This document shows positions 42,407 to 53,169 of a stretch of 64,000 nucleotides of DNA, in pieces (within the stretch, counting starts at the first letter, position 1; each line of letters starts with the position of its first letter). Both the position numbers and the translations under genes were made by a program. The notes under the pieces were generated by a model. That model saw nothing but the letters and a program-made list of their open reading frames with translations. It was not told where the DNA came from and searched no databases. The DNA comes from Lineus longissimus (Eukaryota > Nemertea > Pilidiophora > Heteronemertea > Lineidae), in contig NC_088311.1 in NCBI RefSeq assembly GCF_910592395.1, forward strand, positions 13,954,501-14,018,500. Reading direction: 5' to 3'.

Positions 42407-42554
42407 GTTGCTGTATACTTATTCCTGGTATAATCATCTTATTTCGTGGCACAGTGTGTGCTGTATAATATTGCACCTCCTGTTAAAAAGATCTCTTGAA
42501 ATTTATGTTCTATGCACTCTATTAACTCTGTACTGTGGTTGTACGACAATAAAC

Positions 42555-43417
42555 ATACTCTACCCTCGTCTGTTTATGGGTACTTTCAAATTATGCAGGT
42601 AGGCCTCCAGGCCCAGCCCCTGCCGGTGTCATTCAGGTATGGAACTATTCTCGGCCATTGATGTGCATTCAACTGGCGCTGACCAAGGCATTTGTGGCAA
42701 GCGCTGGCCCTGTCATCATTCGCGATTTTTTATACATACAGCGTGCGCCAGAAATAATGAATCATTGTACTGTGAACTTGGGGCTCTATAGTCAAATTCA
42801 TCAGTATTCTTCAACAATGAAGAGGACTTTAAAGACTGGTTTAGAGGCGTCCGGGACAAGAGGTTGGCTGTCGCTATTCAAGATATCCAGGAAAGAGCTG
42901 CATCCATTTTCGAAGACTGGTGGAATGCATTGCTGCACGATGAAAGACAAGACCTTGTCGAGTCACGGCCAACCTTGCACGAATTTCATGCGTCGGACAG
43001 GTGGGTGCACCAGATCTACCTTTTCGAATTCTAGTCCTTCCTCCTCCTCGTCAAGAAGAGGCAATGGTCCTCCATCGACGGGGACAGGTCGGAAGGCTCT
43101 TTCAAATCCGCTTTCGACGACTCTGACCGGTACCGTATTCAATGCGTGGACAACGCCCTTCGTTGTCTGTGTGGTCTTTCTTCCACCTCTTCCAGGCTTT
43201 TCTCATTTCGCTCTTCATGGATTTCCTCACAGTTAAATCTAGTGGCTGCACGAGCGAAGTGCACCCCGCCGGAATGAAGTCAAGGACACCTGCCAGGTTC
43301 ATCACTCTCATACCGAAGGCTTCCGTCCGGTGGACTTTGTAGCGATCTACAAGGAGCAGGAATTGGTCAGCTGCTTCAGCCGTCACATAAGGCTCAAACA
43401 CCGTGTCGAACCAATGT
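42555..43417 (+). repeat. Left arm of an 860-bp inverted duplication
   Basis: 863 bp matching 44720-45578 in reverse with only a handful of differences and a 4-bp insertion (CATA near 42735). Its first part (to about 43012) is pogo transposase N-side sequence in sense orientation. The rest is C-side sequence in antisense, so the arm itself is chimeric. Confidence 0.93.
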
Positions 43418-43719
43418 AAAGACCTAATTTTCGGTAGCTTCCGAAGGGTCCTGCATGGTCCTGCCGACCGCTGAGCATCCAAGATGAGGCGATCGTCTGT
43501 GGTGCAAAGAAGAGCATTGCGCGGTTTTGCGGGTCATTCCGTTCACCATTTCGTTATGTGAGAACCTTACATGACAAATTATTGACCTGGCCCGGCGGAC
43601 GCGATGATTCTGTCAGTTTCTGTTTGGACGAACTTGTCACATTTTCTTCCCCAGACGGTCATGGCCATTCTGTCACCATAAAACTGGGGGCCTGTCTCCC
43701 TAATGTCACAAATTTGAAG

Positions 43720-45035
43720 ATGGATTGTCAAGAACAAGAACCTCTGCCAAAACGACGCAGAAGTTATACTGTCACCGAGAAGATCTCCTATTTCAGGGAT
43801 ATGGGAGCAGCTCTACTGGATGGGACTGTCGGAAGCATGCGTGATTTAGCCGCTCATTACCGAATCCCCATGCGCACAATGCAGAAGTGGAACCTAAGAG
43901 AGCTGGAGGAGAAAGAAGAAGATGGAAGAGGAAAAGCTAGACACGTCAAAAACAAAGGCGTTGGCCTGTGGCCCACCGTCGAGCGCTGGCCCTGTCATCA
44001 TTCGCGATTTTTTATACAGCGTGCGCCAGAAATAATGAATCATTGTACTGTGAACTTGGGGCTCTATAGTCAAATTCATCAGTATTCTTCAACAATGAAG
44101 AGGACTTTAAAGACTGGTTTAGAGGCGTCCGGGACAAGAGGTTGGCTGTCGCTATTCAAGATATCCAGGAAAGAGCTGCATCCATTTTCAAAGACTGGTG
44201 GAATGCATTGCCGCACGATGAAAGACAAGACCTTGTCGAGTCACGGCCAACCTTGCACAAATTTCATGCGTCGGACGGGTGGGTGCACCAGTTTATGGAA
44301 CGAAAGAAGATTTCCGTCAGGAAAACAAACAAAAACACGACAACACTGCCCGCTAATGCCGCCATTCGAGTGCAGCAGTTCCGCGATAACGTCACCGATA
44401 CCATCGAACGACTCAAAATTGCCATTAGATTTCTGTTCAATATGGACCAAACGTTCGCTCTATTCGAACAACGCCCTTTGTACACTGCCAATGCTAAAGG
44501 GGCCAAAACTGTTGACGTTAGATTCTCGAGATCTAACACCAAACTCGGGTGCACTGTAACACTTGTCATCACCGACTCAGGGGGGAAACTGCAAGCCCAT
44601 ATCACGTTCCCACGTAGAGGATTTGTAATACAACTTGCGGCCCTTGAAGACCAACAACTGCCAGCTAATGTAGTTGTAACGAATTCAGCGACGGGATGGG
44701 TGAAACAGGAGACGGCAGAACATTGGTTCGACACGGTGTTTGAGCCTTATGTGACGGCTGAAGCAGCTGACCAATTCCTGCTCCTTGTAGATCGCTACAA
44801 AGTCCACCGGACGGAAGCCTTCGGTATGAGAGTGATGAACCTGGCAGGTGTCCTTGACTTCATTCCGGCGGGGTGCACTTCGCTCGTGCAGCCACTAGAT
44901 TTAACTGTGAGGAAATCCATGAAGAGCGAAATGAGAAAAGCCTGGAAGAGGTGGAAGAAAGACCACACAGACAACGAAGGGCGTTGTCCACGCATTGAAT
45001 ACGGTACCGGTCAGAGTCGTCGAAAGCGGATTTGA
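43720..45035 (+). pseudogene. pogo/Tigger-like transposase
   Basis: The N-terminus starts MDCQEQEPLPKRRRSYTVTE and has a psq/CENP-B-type helix-turn-helix (DLAAHYRIPMRTMQKWNL). After a frame change near 43980-44140 the second frame reads RAASIFKDWWNALPHDERQD, a CENPB-HTH block (FHASDGWVHQFMERKKISVR) and the DDE core: Asp in LFNMDQTFALF, Asp in FLLLVDRYKVHR, Asp in SLVQPLDLTVRKSM. It ends at 45035 with GTGQSRRKRI. In related pogo proteins such a D-D-D core cuts TA-flanked inverted repeats. The C-terminal half from 44720 forms part of the right arm of the inverted duplication. Confidence 0.8.
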
Positions 45036-45578
45036 AAGAGCCTTCCGACCTGTCCCCGTCGATGAAGGACCATTGCCTCTTCTTGACGAGGAGGAGGAAG
45101 GACTAGAATTCGAAAAGGTAGATCTGGTGCACCCACCTGTCCGACGCATGAAATTCGTGCAAGGTTGGCCGTGACTCGACAAGGTCTTGTCTTTCATCGT
45201 GCAGCAATGCATTCCACCAGTCTTCGAAAATGGATGCAGCTCTTTCCTGGATATCTTGAATAGCGACAGCCAACCTCTTGTCCCGGACGCCTCTAAACCA
45301 GTCTTTAAAGTCCTCTTCATTGTTGAAGAATACTGATGAATTTGACTATAGAGCCCCAAGTTCACAGTACAATGATTCATTATTTCTGGCGCACGCTGTA
45401 TAAAAAATCGCGAATGATGACAGGGCCAGCGCTTTCCACAAATGCCTTGGTCAGCGCCAGTTGAATGCACATCAATGGCCGAGAATATTTCCATACCTGA
45501 ATGACACCGGCAGGGGCTGGGCCTGGAGGCCTACCTGCATAATTTGAAAGTACCCATAAACAGACGAGGGTAGAGTAT
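44720..45578 (-). repeat. Right arm of the 860-bp inverted duplication
   Basis: 859 bp. It begins with pogo C-terminal coding in sense (to about 45121), then switches at AGATCTGGTGCACCC into antisense N-side sequence. Ends GGGTAGAGTAT, complementary to 42555-42565. Confidence 0.93.
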
Positions 45579-45957
45579 ATATAAAACACTGCACTCGTGG
45601 CTTTGTCATCCAGATCTCACTTGGTGATTTTTTAACGCCTGAAAGATCTAGAGCTTTCAGGTCGAAGAAAATCATCTCGTGCGATCTGGTGACTCGGTTC
45701 AGCCATTCATGCAGTTTTCTTGATTGTAAGACTGCCCGGAAAACGAGCTGACTGTCGGGTCACAACTTGCAGAATCGAATTCAGTAGCCAGGGCCATCGC
45801 AGACAAACACGAGACAAAGAATGAGAAACCACGACTGCTCGTACCTTTATTGCTTTACAAAATCAAGTACACCACATTCCTGTCGGTCGTATACGCAATG
45901 GCAAAAAAGACTTTATTTCAATCGTAAAAATGATATCAACCGTGAATTTTATTGCAG
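45579..45957. other. Intron sequence before exon 3
   Basis: No gene. A palindrome CTGAAAGATCTAGAGCTTTC near 45640 is the only structure noted. Confidence 0.4.
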
Positions 45958-46076
45958 CGAAATAGCTTACTACATTATGAAGAAGATCCTTGAGAAGACG
46001 ACTGTGAAGGAGCCATGTCCAGACGCCAATATCGTGTGCTGTGGAGATCTTGTCTTGTTTGAAGATAACTGCTACG
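45958..46076 (+). CDS. Cysteine-rich secreted protein gene, exon 3
   Basis: 119 bp behind TTTTATTGCAG, entering in phase 2 and leaving in phase 1 at G|GTACGA. It encodes EIAYYIMKKILEKTTVKEPC, then PDANIVCCGDLVLFEDNCY. The four Cys here include a CC pair. The phase fits both exon 2 (KK|D) and exon 4 (CY|E). The donor is weaker than those of exons 1 and 2, so the 3' boundary is the least certain part of the model. Exon 2 to exon 3 spans 28 kb filled with mobile elements. Confidence 0.65.
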
Positions 46077-46529
46077 GTACGAAAATTGGGCCGGGTTTAT
46101 AAAAGGGCCGTTTACATACTCGAGCAAAAACCCGAGGAGATCCGATCGAATCCGAATACGGTCTAAATTTTCCTGGTGTAAACGCAAAGTAATGGGAACT
46201 AATCGAGTCTCATGTGGTCTGATCGGGTATCAAAGTAGACCATCATTTTAGCTGGTTTCATTATGTCTCATCGGGTCTAGTCCTCATTGGTCCGGGTCAA
46301 AATTGGTCGTGTAAACGAGATCAGGTCTGATGTGGTCCAATGAGGACTTAAATATACATGTACGCATGCGTATTGAAGCACTTTTGGTACTTCGGCAATT
46401 CCTGACATCAAAATCACGTGGTTTTCGCGCGCCAACAGTAGTATTATTGGAGCATATGGATATAAAAGTCCCTTTAAAAATAGGTGGGTCAAAGATAGGT
46501 CAATTTTTCTAACGGTTCCCACAATAACC

Positions 46530-47700
46530 CTAAATACAGGGTGTATGAAAAACAAGTATACAGTTTGATAAATTACCCCCAAATTAGCACTTTATATTTT
46601 TGGAAAATATTTTCAATAGATATTGGTAGGTAGGGGTCTAATGCATATCTGTACAAAATTTCACACCCAGCTTTTCACGCAAGAGCGAGCAAGGGCAAAT
46701 TGCCTGAACCAAGTTAAAATTGTTTTGCACCCTAAGAGATGGCATTTAATTGGATCAAAGACCATGGGAAGGGACATTGGGCATTTGCCTTGTTTTCCAC
46801 AAAAATTGCCAATTACAGCATTAACCCTTTGGTCACCACGTCAATTTCAAAAAGTATACATTTCGATAAATTTACCCCAATATTAGCATTTTTTATAATT
46901 CATAATTTAATTTTTGGAAAATGTTTCAAGGGATATTGGTAGGTAGGGGTTTAATGCATCTCTGTACACAATTTTAGATCCAGGTTTTTACGTATGAGCG
47001 AACAGAGGCAATCTGCATAGAAAATCATTAAACTGCCTTGCGGTAAAAGGGACAGCATCTAAATTGGATCAAAGACCATGGAAAGGTAGATTAGGCGCAT
47101 CTGCCTTGTTTTCGACATCGTTTCCAGGTTACACCATTAACTCTTTGGCCTCCATGTCAATTTCAATGCCATCCCTTTGCGGTGCAAACCAATGTTTACT
47201 TGGTTCAGGCGATTTCCTTTGCTCGCTCATGCGTGAAACGCTGGGTCTTAGTTTTTGTAAAGGTATGTATTAAACCCATACCTACCAATATCCATTGAAA
47301 CATTTTCCAAAAATTAGATAATTAAATCATAAATTATAAAAAATGCTAATTTGGGGGTAATTTATCAAAATGTATATCTTTTTTATATTGACGTGATGGC
47401 CAAAGGATTAATGCTGAAATTAGTAATTTTTGTGGAAAACAAGGCGAATGCCCAATGTCCCTTCGCATGGTCTTTGATTCAATTTAAATGCCATCCCTTA
47501 GCGGTGCAAACCAGTCTTAACTTGGTTCAGGCAATTTTCCCTTGCTCGCACATGCGTGAAAAGCTGGGTGTGAAATTTCGTACAGATATGCATTAAACCC
47601 CTACCTACCAATATCCATTGAAAATATTTTCCAAGAATATAAAGTGCTAATTTAGGGATAATTTATCAAGCTGTATATTTTTTTGATACACCATTTAGTA
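46530..47700. mobile_element. Foldback element, about 1.17 kb
   Basis: The two halves are inverted copies: GATATTGGTAGGTAGGGGT and GGATCAAAGACCATGG words on the left recur as complements on the right. Ends read GGGTGTATGAAAAA and GATACACCATTTAG. Each half holds two related subunits of about 300 bp. No transposase. Confidence 0.8.
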
Positions 47701-48736
47701 CTGTTTCAGAGGTGTGTTAACCCTAATTCCAACCCTAAATAATTAAAGAGGGTATTAACCCTAACCCTAACACGAGTTGATTACCCAAACGATCATAGGC
47801 CACTATGGCATAGGGTTATCGGAGTTGACGTTAAGTTGGCCTAAGCAGAAAAACTAGTGAAAGGGGCTTGGATAGGGAGGTCTGGGTTAGGACGGTATCG
47901 TGTGATTGAAAAGGGTGGTAATGAGAAAAGGCGCATGGTATCTTGTGGGCAGCAGTTTACACACAACAAGCCTAATAGTTGGGAAACTGTAGATGACTTG
48001 GATAGCCCAGTTTAGTCTCTATCTGAACATGGTTTCTCCCAAAACAAACCAAAGAAGAACTACGATATGTAGGCCTATAGACATTATCACCAGACTAACT
48101 AAAAGACTAAAACTCGCCCAACACACCATCTTAGAACACAGAACACACACTCAGGTCCTATATGAGTCCATAGTATGGGCTTTACATAGCACTTCCACTG
48201 CATGTAGAAAATCCAACTGATCTTCCAACCGGACATACATATATACACAGTCCAACCACAGTGCTAACATTTGGGCCTATTATCTGATCCCGACATTAGA
48301 GAGGGTGATAGGATAGGGTGGTATTTAAAGGATGGTAAAAACCGGTTTTTAAAAAAGAAGAAACTTGTAGGCAGGGCTCATTCCGATTTCTCCAGTTAAC
48401 ATCTCGGGTAAAGCCTGTGTGTCGTTGGCCTTAAAACGATATACATGTACAAATACTGGATCCACTCACCAATAAAATCCCAGGCCCGACAATACCCGAT
48501 TTCTACTCCCGCCTCGATGGGTCGAGCCTAAGCAACCGGACATAATTGTAGGCCTTTCGCAGCCATAAAAGGGGTGGGATATATTCTCTTTGTTTCTTCC
48601 AATTGGTCCTTAATTGTAATATGAAAAGTTCCGCGGTAGAGTCATGACTATTCGTGACGATTACGTTGTTAACTCTTGAATAGATATCCCACCCATCCAA
48701 AATACAGTAATGAAACTGTTAAAGCGCTGTCCCGAA
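47701..48736. other. No gene recognised
   Basis: Contains a few CCCTAA repeats near 47700-47780, too few and too degenerate for a telomeric array. No ORF could be supported. Confidence 0.4.
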
Positions 48737-49015
48737 ATGTCCATTAAAGCTGAACTGCATGCACAAAACCAGACCGTCCCATGCGGCAATAGTAAGAAAT
48801 TCAAACGATCGAAAGGTCCTTCTGAATACGGCCTGAAACATGATAGACCTCCAATGCTTCGATGCGCTTGATTTCACAAACCGGCAAGCCACAGGCCGAT
48901 GCGGGCAGTCTTGGAGAATTATGGAAGAGAAAAAAATCTAAATCTTCTCCAGGGGTTCGAACCCGGGAACTCGAGCTCAGAATACGAACGCTCTAACCGT
49001 CTGAGTTAGGGGGGC
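48737..49015 (-). mobile_element. tRNA-derived SINE, minus orientation
   Basis: The minus strand begins with a tRNA-like head: box A-like TAACTCAGACGGTTAGAGCG and box B GGTTCGAACCC (48957-49010). The body shares GGCCTGAAACATGATAGACC, CCAATGCTTCGATGCGC and GAACTGCATGCACAAAACCAG words with 49305-49590 in reverse. Confidence 0.7.
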
Positions 49016-49304
49016 TTTCTTGTGAACTGCTGCCAGCAAATATGTCTTACATGAATGGCGTTTATGCTTTATTTTTGAAAGATGAACCAGAAATTGTATC
49101 TAGTACATGTAATAGAAGAAGATACCAAGTCAAAGGTGAACATTGCTAAGAGAAAACGTAGACTCTGCAAACATAATCACGCACAGCAAAGAAAAAATGA
49201 CTTTCTTCCTGCAGTTGCCCACTGGAAGCCGCTCAAAGATGTTGAACAAAGATTACACACAAATGTTTGCACATTCTATAAAGGCGTTTAAAACGACAGG
49301 CATA

Positions 49305-49590
49305 TCAAGCAGCCCAGTGGCCTTGAGGATAAGAGTGTTGGCAAATAAAACCAGAGGTCTCGAGTTCGAGTCCCGATGAGAGGACCTTTTCATTTTTTTC
49401 CTTCCAGAATTCTCTGCGAAGGTCCGCATCATCCCAAGGGCTTGCTGGTTTGTGAAATGAAGCGCCTCGAAGCATTGGAGGTCTGTCATGTTTCAGGCCG
49501 TATTCAGAAGGGCCTTTCGGTAGTTTAAATGTCTCACTATTGCCGCATGGGGTGCTCTGGTTTTGTGCATGCAGTTCAGCTTTAAAAAGA
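49305..49590 (+). mobile_element. tRNA-derived SINE, plus orientation
   Basis: tRNA-like head with box B GAGTTCGAGTCCC at 49359-49371, then the same body as the minus copy and GTTTTGTGCATGCAGTTCAG at its end. Two copies in opposite orientation, about 300 bp apart. Confidence 0.7.
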
Positions 49591-49700
49591 AATGTTTTAG
49601 GGCCTTTTTGAATTGAAGAAAGTCTGTAGTGTTTACAAGTTCTTGGGGTATAGTATTCCAGAGTTTTGCAGTAGATGCTGCAAAACTACGATCACCATAG
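49560..49700 (-). pseudogene. LINE ORF2 C-terminal fragment
   Basis: Minus-strand reading gives AKLWNTIPQELVNTTDFLQF and KKALKHFF, the typical C-terminal LWNxLP...FKKxLKxFF block of CR1/L2-type LINEs. It overlaps the end of the SINE, as expected where a SINE shares a LINE tail. Confidence 0.7.
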
Positions 49701-49886
49701 GTTGTCCTTGTGCACCGACCGCGAGGGTTTGCTTCAAAGCTGAACGGGTGTTAGGAATACCTGTGTGGAGCTGTACAAGACAGATAGAGTGGACCGCGAT
49801 TTCGCACGGTCAGAATCTTGTGAAAATACTTTGTATTTTCGGCAGGTCAATACACCTTACATATACTTCCTTGGATAGGAGTCCAT

Positions 49887-50310
49887 CATTTTTCGCTCAC
49901 CTCTGGGGAGCTTATACGACACCGTCGTCCGTCACCGCTAGGGCCAGATGGCTAAAACTTGGTGTGATGGTAGCTTTGGGCAATACGCCCAGACTTATTT
50001 TTCTTTTTCGCGATATGACTTACTTTCTGACCTCCAGGCGGCCATCTTGGAAATTGTTTTTTGCCTTTTTGAAGCTTATGGTTGTACGTAGAGTGACAAC
50101 ATTTTTATGGTGGGTGTATCTAATATGGTTAAATGACATATTACCCGGGTTTTTTATTTGACCTACTTTTCAAGGTCACAGAGGTCTAAGTTCACTAAAT
50201 CACCGATTGGTGGCACGTTTCGTTTTTATTTGAGCTAGAAGGTTCTCAACTTGTGAAGACATATATCTAGGGACCCTCTGTTCTACCCCAAAAATTTGTC
50301 CCGCTCGGAT
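49887..50310 (-). repeat. Left copy of an inverted interspersed repeat
   Basis: GCTCACCTCTGGGGAGCTTATACG at the left edge, then GGCTAAAACTTGGTGTGATGG, TTTTCGCGATATGAC and the AGGTCA core. It is the reverse of 54880-55350. The ends carry the same hairpin motif (AGCTCMCC..GGTGAGCT) as the repeats at 2.5 and 12.4 kb. Confidence 0.85.
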
Positions 50311-50814
50311 TTCAAATATGGCCGCCAGGCGGACATCTTGAAAACTAAACAAAGTCGGATTGAAACCAAATTTCAGGTGATTGTATATCTACGTACTCTC
50401 TACAACACCCCTGATTTTCAGTCAAATCCATCGACCAATATAGCCGTCAGGCGGCCATCTTGACAACAAAGTCCTATTACTCCGAAACTAATGATCGGAT
50501 TGCAACCAAACTTCATGTGATTATGTATCACATTATACGCCAAGTATATCCCATTATAACATTATTCTACGTCATTATATGGTCAGCATATGTCAGTAAT
50601 GTGTCATTAATATGTCAGTATTATGTCAAGGGATTTATTCAGAAATGCTGACAAAAATTGAGAAGATATCCTGCAGTACGATGGGAATTATTTACGTGTC
50701 CTTTAGTATAATGAGTTAATTTTTCGGATATACTTTATTCTCGGCTTTAAACGACCATACCCCAATCCACGATTATGATACTGCAAAGCCACATTCATGA
50801 ATGGAGGCATGTCT
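50311..50814. other. Repeat-derived DNA
   Basis: Two or three diverged repeats containing GGCGGCCATCTTGA near 50335 and 50453; no gene. The 3' end of the Gmr1-like relic, including any 3' LTR, was not found here. Confidence 0.45.
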
Positions 50815-51301
50815 TCAAGCGCGAATTCCGTTTGGATTGGCTTTTAGCGTGAGTCGCGCGCGTCTGATTCGAGTGAATACTTCACGCAAATCTCTCATGT
50901 AATCTTCGAACGTTTTCCTGAATATGATGATGTCATCAACGTAGGCCTCAGCATAATCTAAGTCGCCAAGGAGTTCCTGCATGAGTCTCATGTAGGTAGC
51001 GCCACTAGAATGAAGACCGAAAGGCATGACATTAAAGCAATATAATAAAATAAAATTCGCAAGTGAAGCAACTTTTGAGTTGGGAACTATTCGCCAAAGG
51101 AATTTGCCAATATCCTTTTGTCGCGTCGAGCGTGGTCAAGTACTTCGAATTACCAACCTTTTCTCTCAACTCGTCCACACGAGGAATTGGAAAGGGATCA
51201 AATTCAGACACATCGTTGAGTTTTTTGTAGTTTACACACAATCTGTTATCGCCAAATTTATTTTGGGACAACCACCAATGACGCTGCGTACGCACTGACA
51301 C
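50815..51301 (-). pseudogene. Gmr1-like relic: reverse transcriptase
   Basis: Minus-strand blocks FGDNRLCVNYKKLNDVSEFD, PFPIPRVDELREKVGNSKYL, TTLDATKGYWQIPL, then in another frame MPFGLHSSGATYMRLMQELL and the AEAYVDDIIIF catalytic box near 50940. It ends abruptly after LTLKANPN; RNase H is missing. At least one frameshift lies near 51028. On the coding strand RT follows integrase. Confidence 0.88.
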
Positions 51302-51434
51302 AATGCTGAATGATACCCATTTCGAGCAATTCAGCGGTATGCATTTTTACCTCGCGTTTTAAGGATTGTGGTAATCGATACCCGCACTGCCGAACAGGTC
51401 TGTCATCAAACGTTTTGATGTCGTGCTGAATCAA

Positions 51435-51875
51435 TTATGTTCGACCGGGTTTGTCAGAGAAGATATCTGAAAATTCCTTTAACAACGCCTTGATTCGACG
51501 TTGCTGATCAGGATCAAGAGAGGAAGAGATTTTAACATTACGGCAAGTTTGAGTTTCACCATCCCCACCAGGTATCACCTGTGGAATTTCACCAGAATCT
51601 TCTTTACTGAAAAATGCGACATTTTCCCTAGACTTCCACTGTTTGAGTAAGTTGACATGATACACCCTCAGCTTCTTGCGAAAAGTACCGACATTGATTT
51701 CGTAATCAACGTCACTCACTTTCCTGGTTCCTTTAAACGGCCCTTGCCATTTTACGGTGAGTTTGTTAGTAGTAGTTGGAAGCAACAACAAAACCTTCAA
51801 CTCTCTGTCACGAGCGTGATCATCATACCACGTTTTAATCTTATCTTGTGTTTTCTCAAGATTTTCCCGAACCAA
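51435..51875 (-). pseudogene. Gmr1-like relic: GPY/F region and RT N-terminus
   Basis: Minus strand encodes KTWYDDHARDRELK, VLLLLPTTTNKLTVKWQGPF (GPY/F-like barrel), INVGTFRKKLRVYHVNLLKQ, and after a linker RIKALLKEFSDIFSDKPGRT, the segment that starts Ty3/gypsy RT domains. This one frame joins integrase end and RT start, direct proof of the IN-before-RT order. Confidence 0.88.
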
Positions 51876-53058
51876 TTAAGTCATTTCCTGAAGTCTTTGC
51901 CTCATATCTAGAACATATTCAACAACATTTTGATCACCAGAAGATTCATCAGTCCACAATTCCTTCAAAAGTGCCAATGGCCCGCGGACCTGGTGCCCGT
52001 ACAACAACTCGAATGGACTAAAACCTGAACTGGCCTCAGGAACCTCTCGGTATGCAAACAACAAATAAGGTAACATTTTATCCCATTCTTTAGGATTATC
52101 ACCTGCAAAAATTCTGAAACATTGGCTTGAGGCAACCATGAAATCTTTCCACAAGACCGTTACTCTGCTGGTGGTACGGAGAACATGCAATTTTCTTGAT
52201 ATGAAACTTACAACACAACTGTGAAACCAAGTTTGACAAGAAATTTGTAACCTGATCTAAAACTATTTCATCCGGGATACCAACCTTTGAAATCAATCAA
52301 TCAATGACTCAGCAACTGTCTCCGCAGTTGCATCTCGCAAAGCAAAGGCCTCGGGATACCTTGTGGTAATCACATACCGTAAGAATATACCTTTTACCAG
52401 ATTTTGTTCGTGACAATGGACCAAAAATATCTATAGCAATCTTGCTGAAAGGTTTCTCAATGATCAGAACTCTGATCAGATTCGCTCTCTCACTTGTCAT
52501 CAGACCACACGTTTTCTGACACTCGGGACACGAACCACAATAATCCCTAACAGCACCATCCAACCCAGGCCAATAGAAATGCATCAATAGACGTTGCCGA
52601 GTCTTTTCCATGACCAGCTATAGGAATTGAATGAGCCACATCAAAATCTTTTCCCACATAGACTGTGGAACAATCAACTGATAAATAGTACGGCAGGTTG
52701 CATCATCTATAACCCGACGAAATAGCAAATTATTTTTGAACAGGTAGCCTCCTTTTTCATATTTAGTGTTTTGATTGGCCTTCCCCAACACCTTAGTCAA
52801 AGTAGGCTCTGACTGCTGCAATTTGTCAAAATTTTCAGTACTAACAGACCAAAGAGTAGAATTATCAATATCTTTGTCCACATCAACAACAGGTGGTAAA
52901 GGTGGAGCATCTCCAATCTCACTCTCAGGATCCACACACGGTGCAGTTCGAGGTGCTCCGGTGTCGAGAACGTCCTTTAACACAGGTTGTTCCCTATCCT
53001 CTGCTACTCGGTGTTCTTCCTGAATAGCTTTAGACCTAGTTGTAACACTGAAAGCCAT
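51876..53058 (-). pseudogene. Gmr1-like relic: linker and integrase
   Basis: Minus strand: a linker with FSVTTRSKAIQEE, then an HHCC-type finger ending CGSCPECQKTCG (about 52500), SKIAIDIFGPLSRTKSGKRY (first Asp), VGIPDEIVLDQVTNFLS (second Asp in LDQ), PYHQQSNGLVERFHGCL (Glu) and KEWDKMLPYLLFAYREVP with FSPFELLYGH. The pieces are broken into at least three frames. Confidence 0.88.
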
Positions 53059-53169
53059 GGGTTTGATTTCCCGGCTGGTTGACTCATATAGTAAATGGAC
53101 AAAACATCTACAGGCAAATTCGGCATAACACCGACAACACGTTTCCCAGAACCAGCCGGATCAGACAAA

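Noticed and set aside
43102-43482. Separate minus-strand DDE gene
   Set aside because: It is the left arm of the inverted duplication carrying the pogo C-terminal sequence, not an independent gene.
47700-47790. Telomere-like CCCTAA repeats
   Set aside because: Only a few broken copies, internal to the sequence; not an array.
48957-49015. Functional tRNA gene
   Set aside because: Box A and box B are present but the acceptor stem does not close and a SINE body follows; a second copy lies in reverse nearby.
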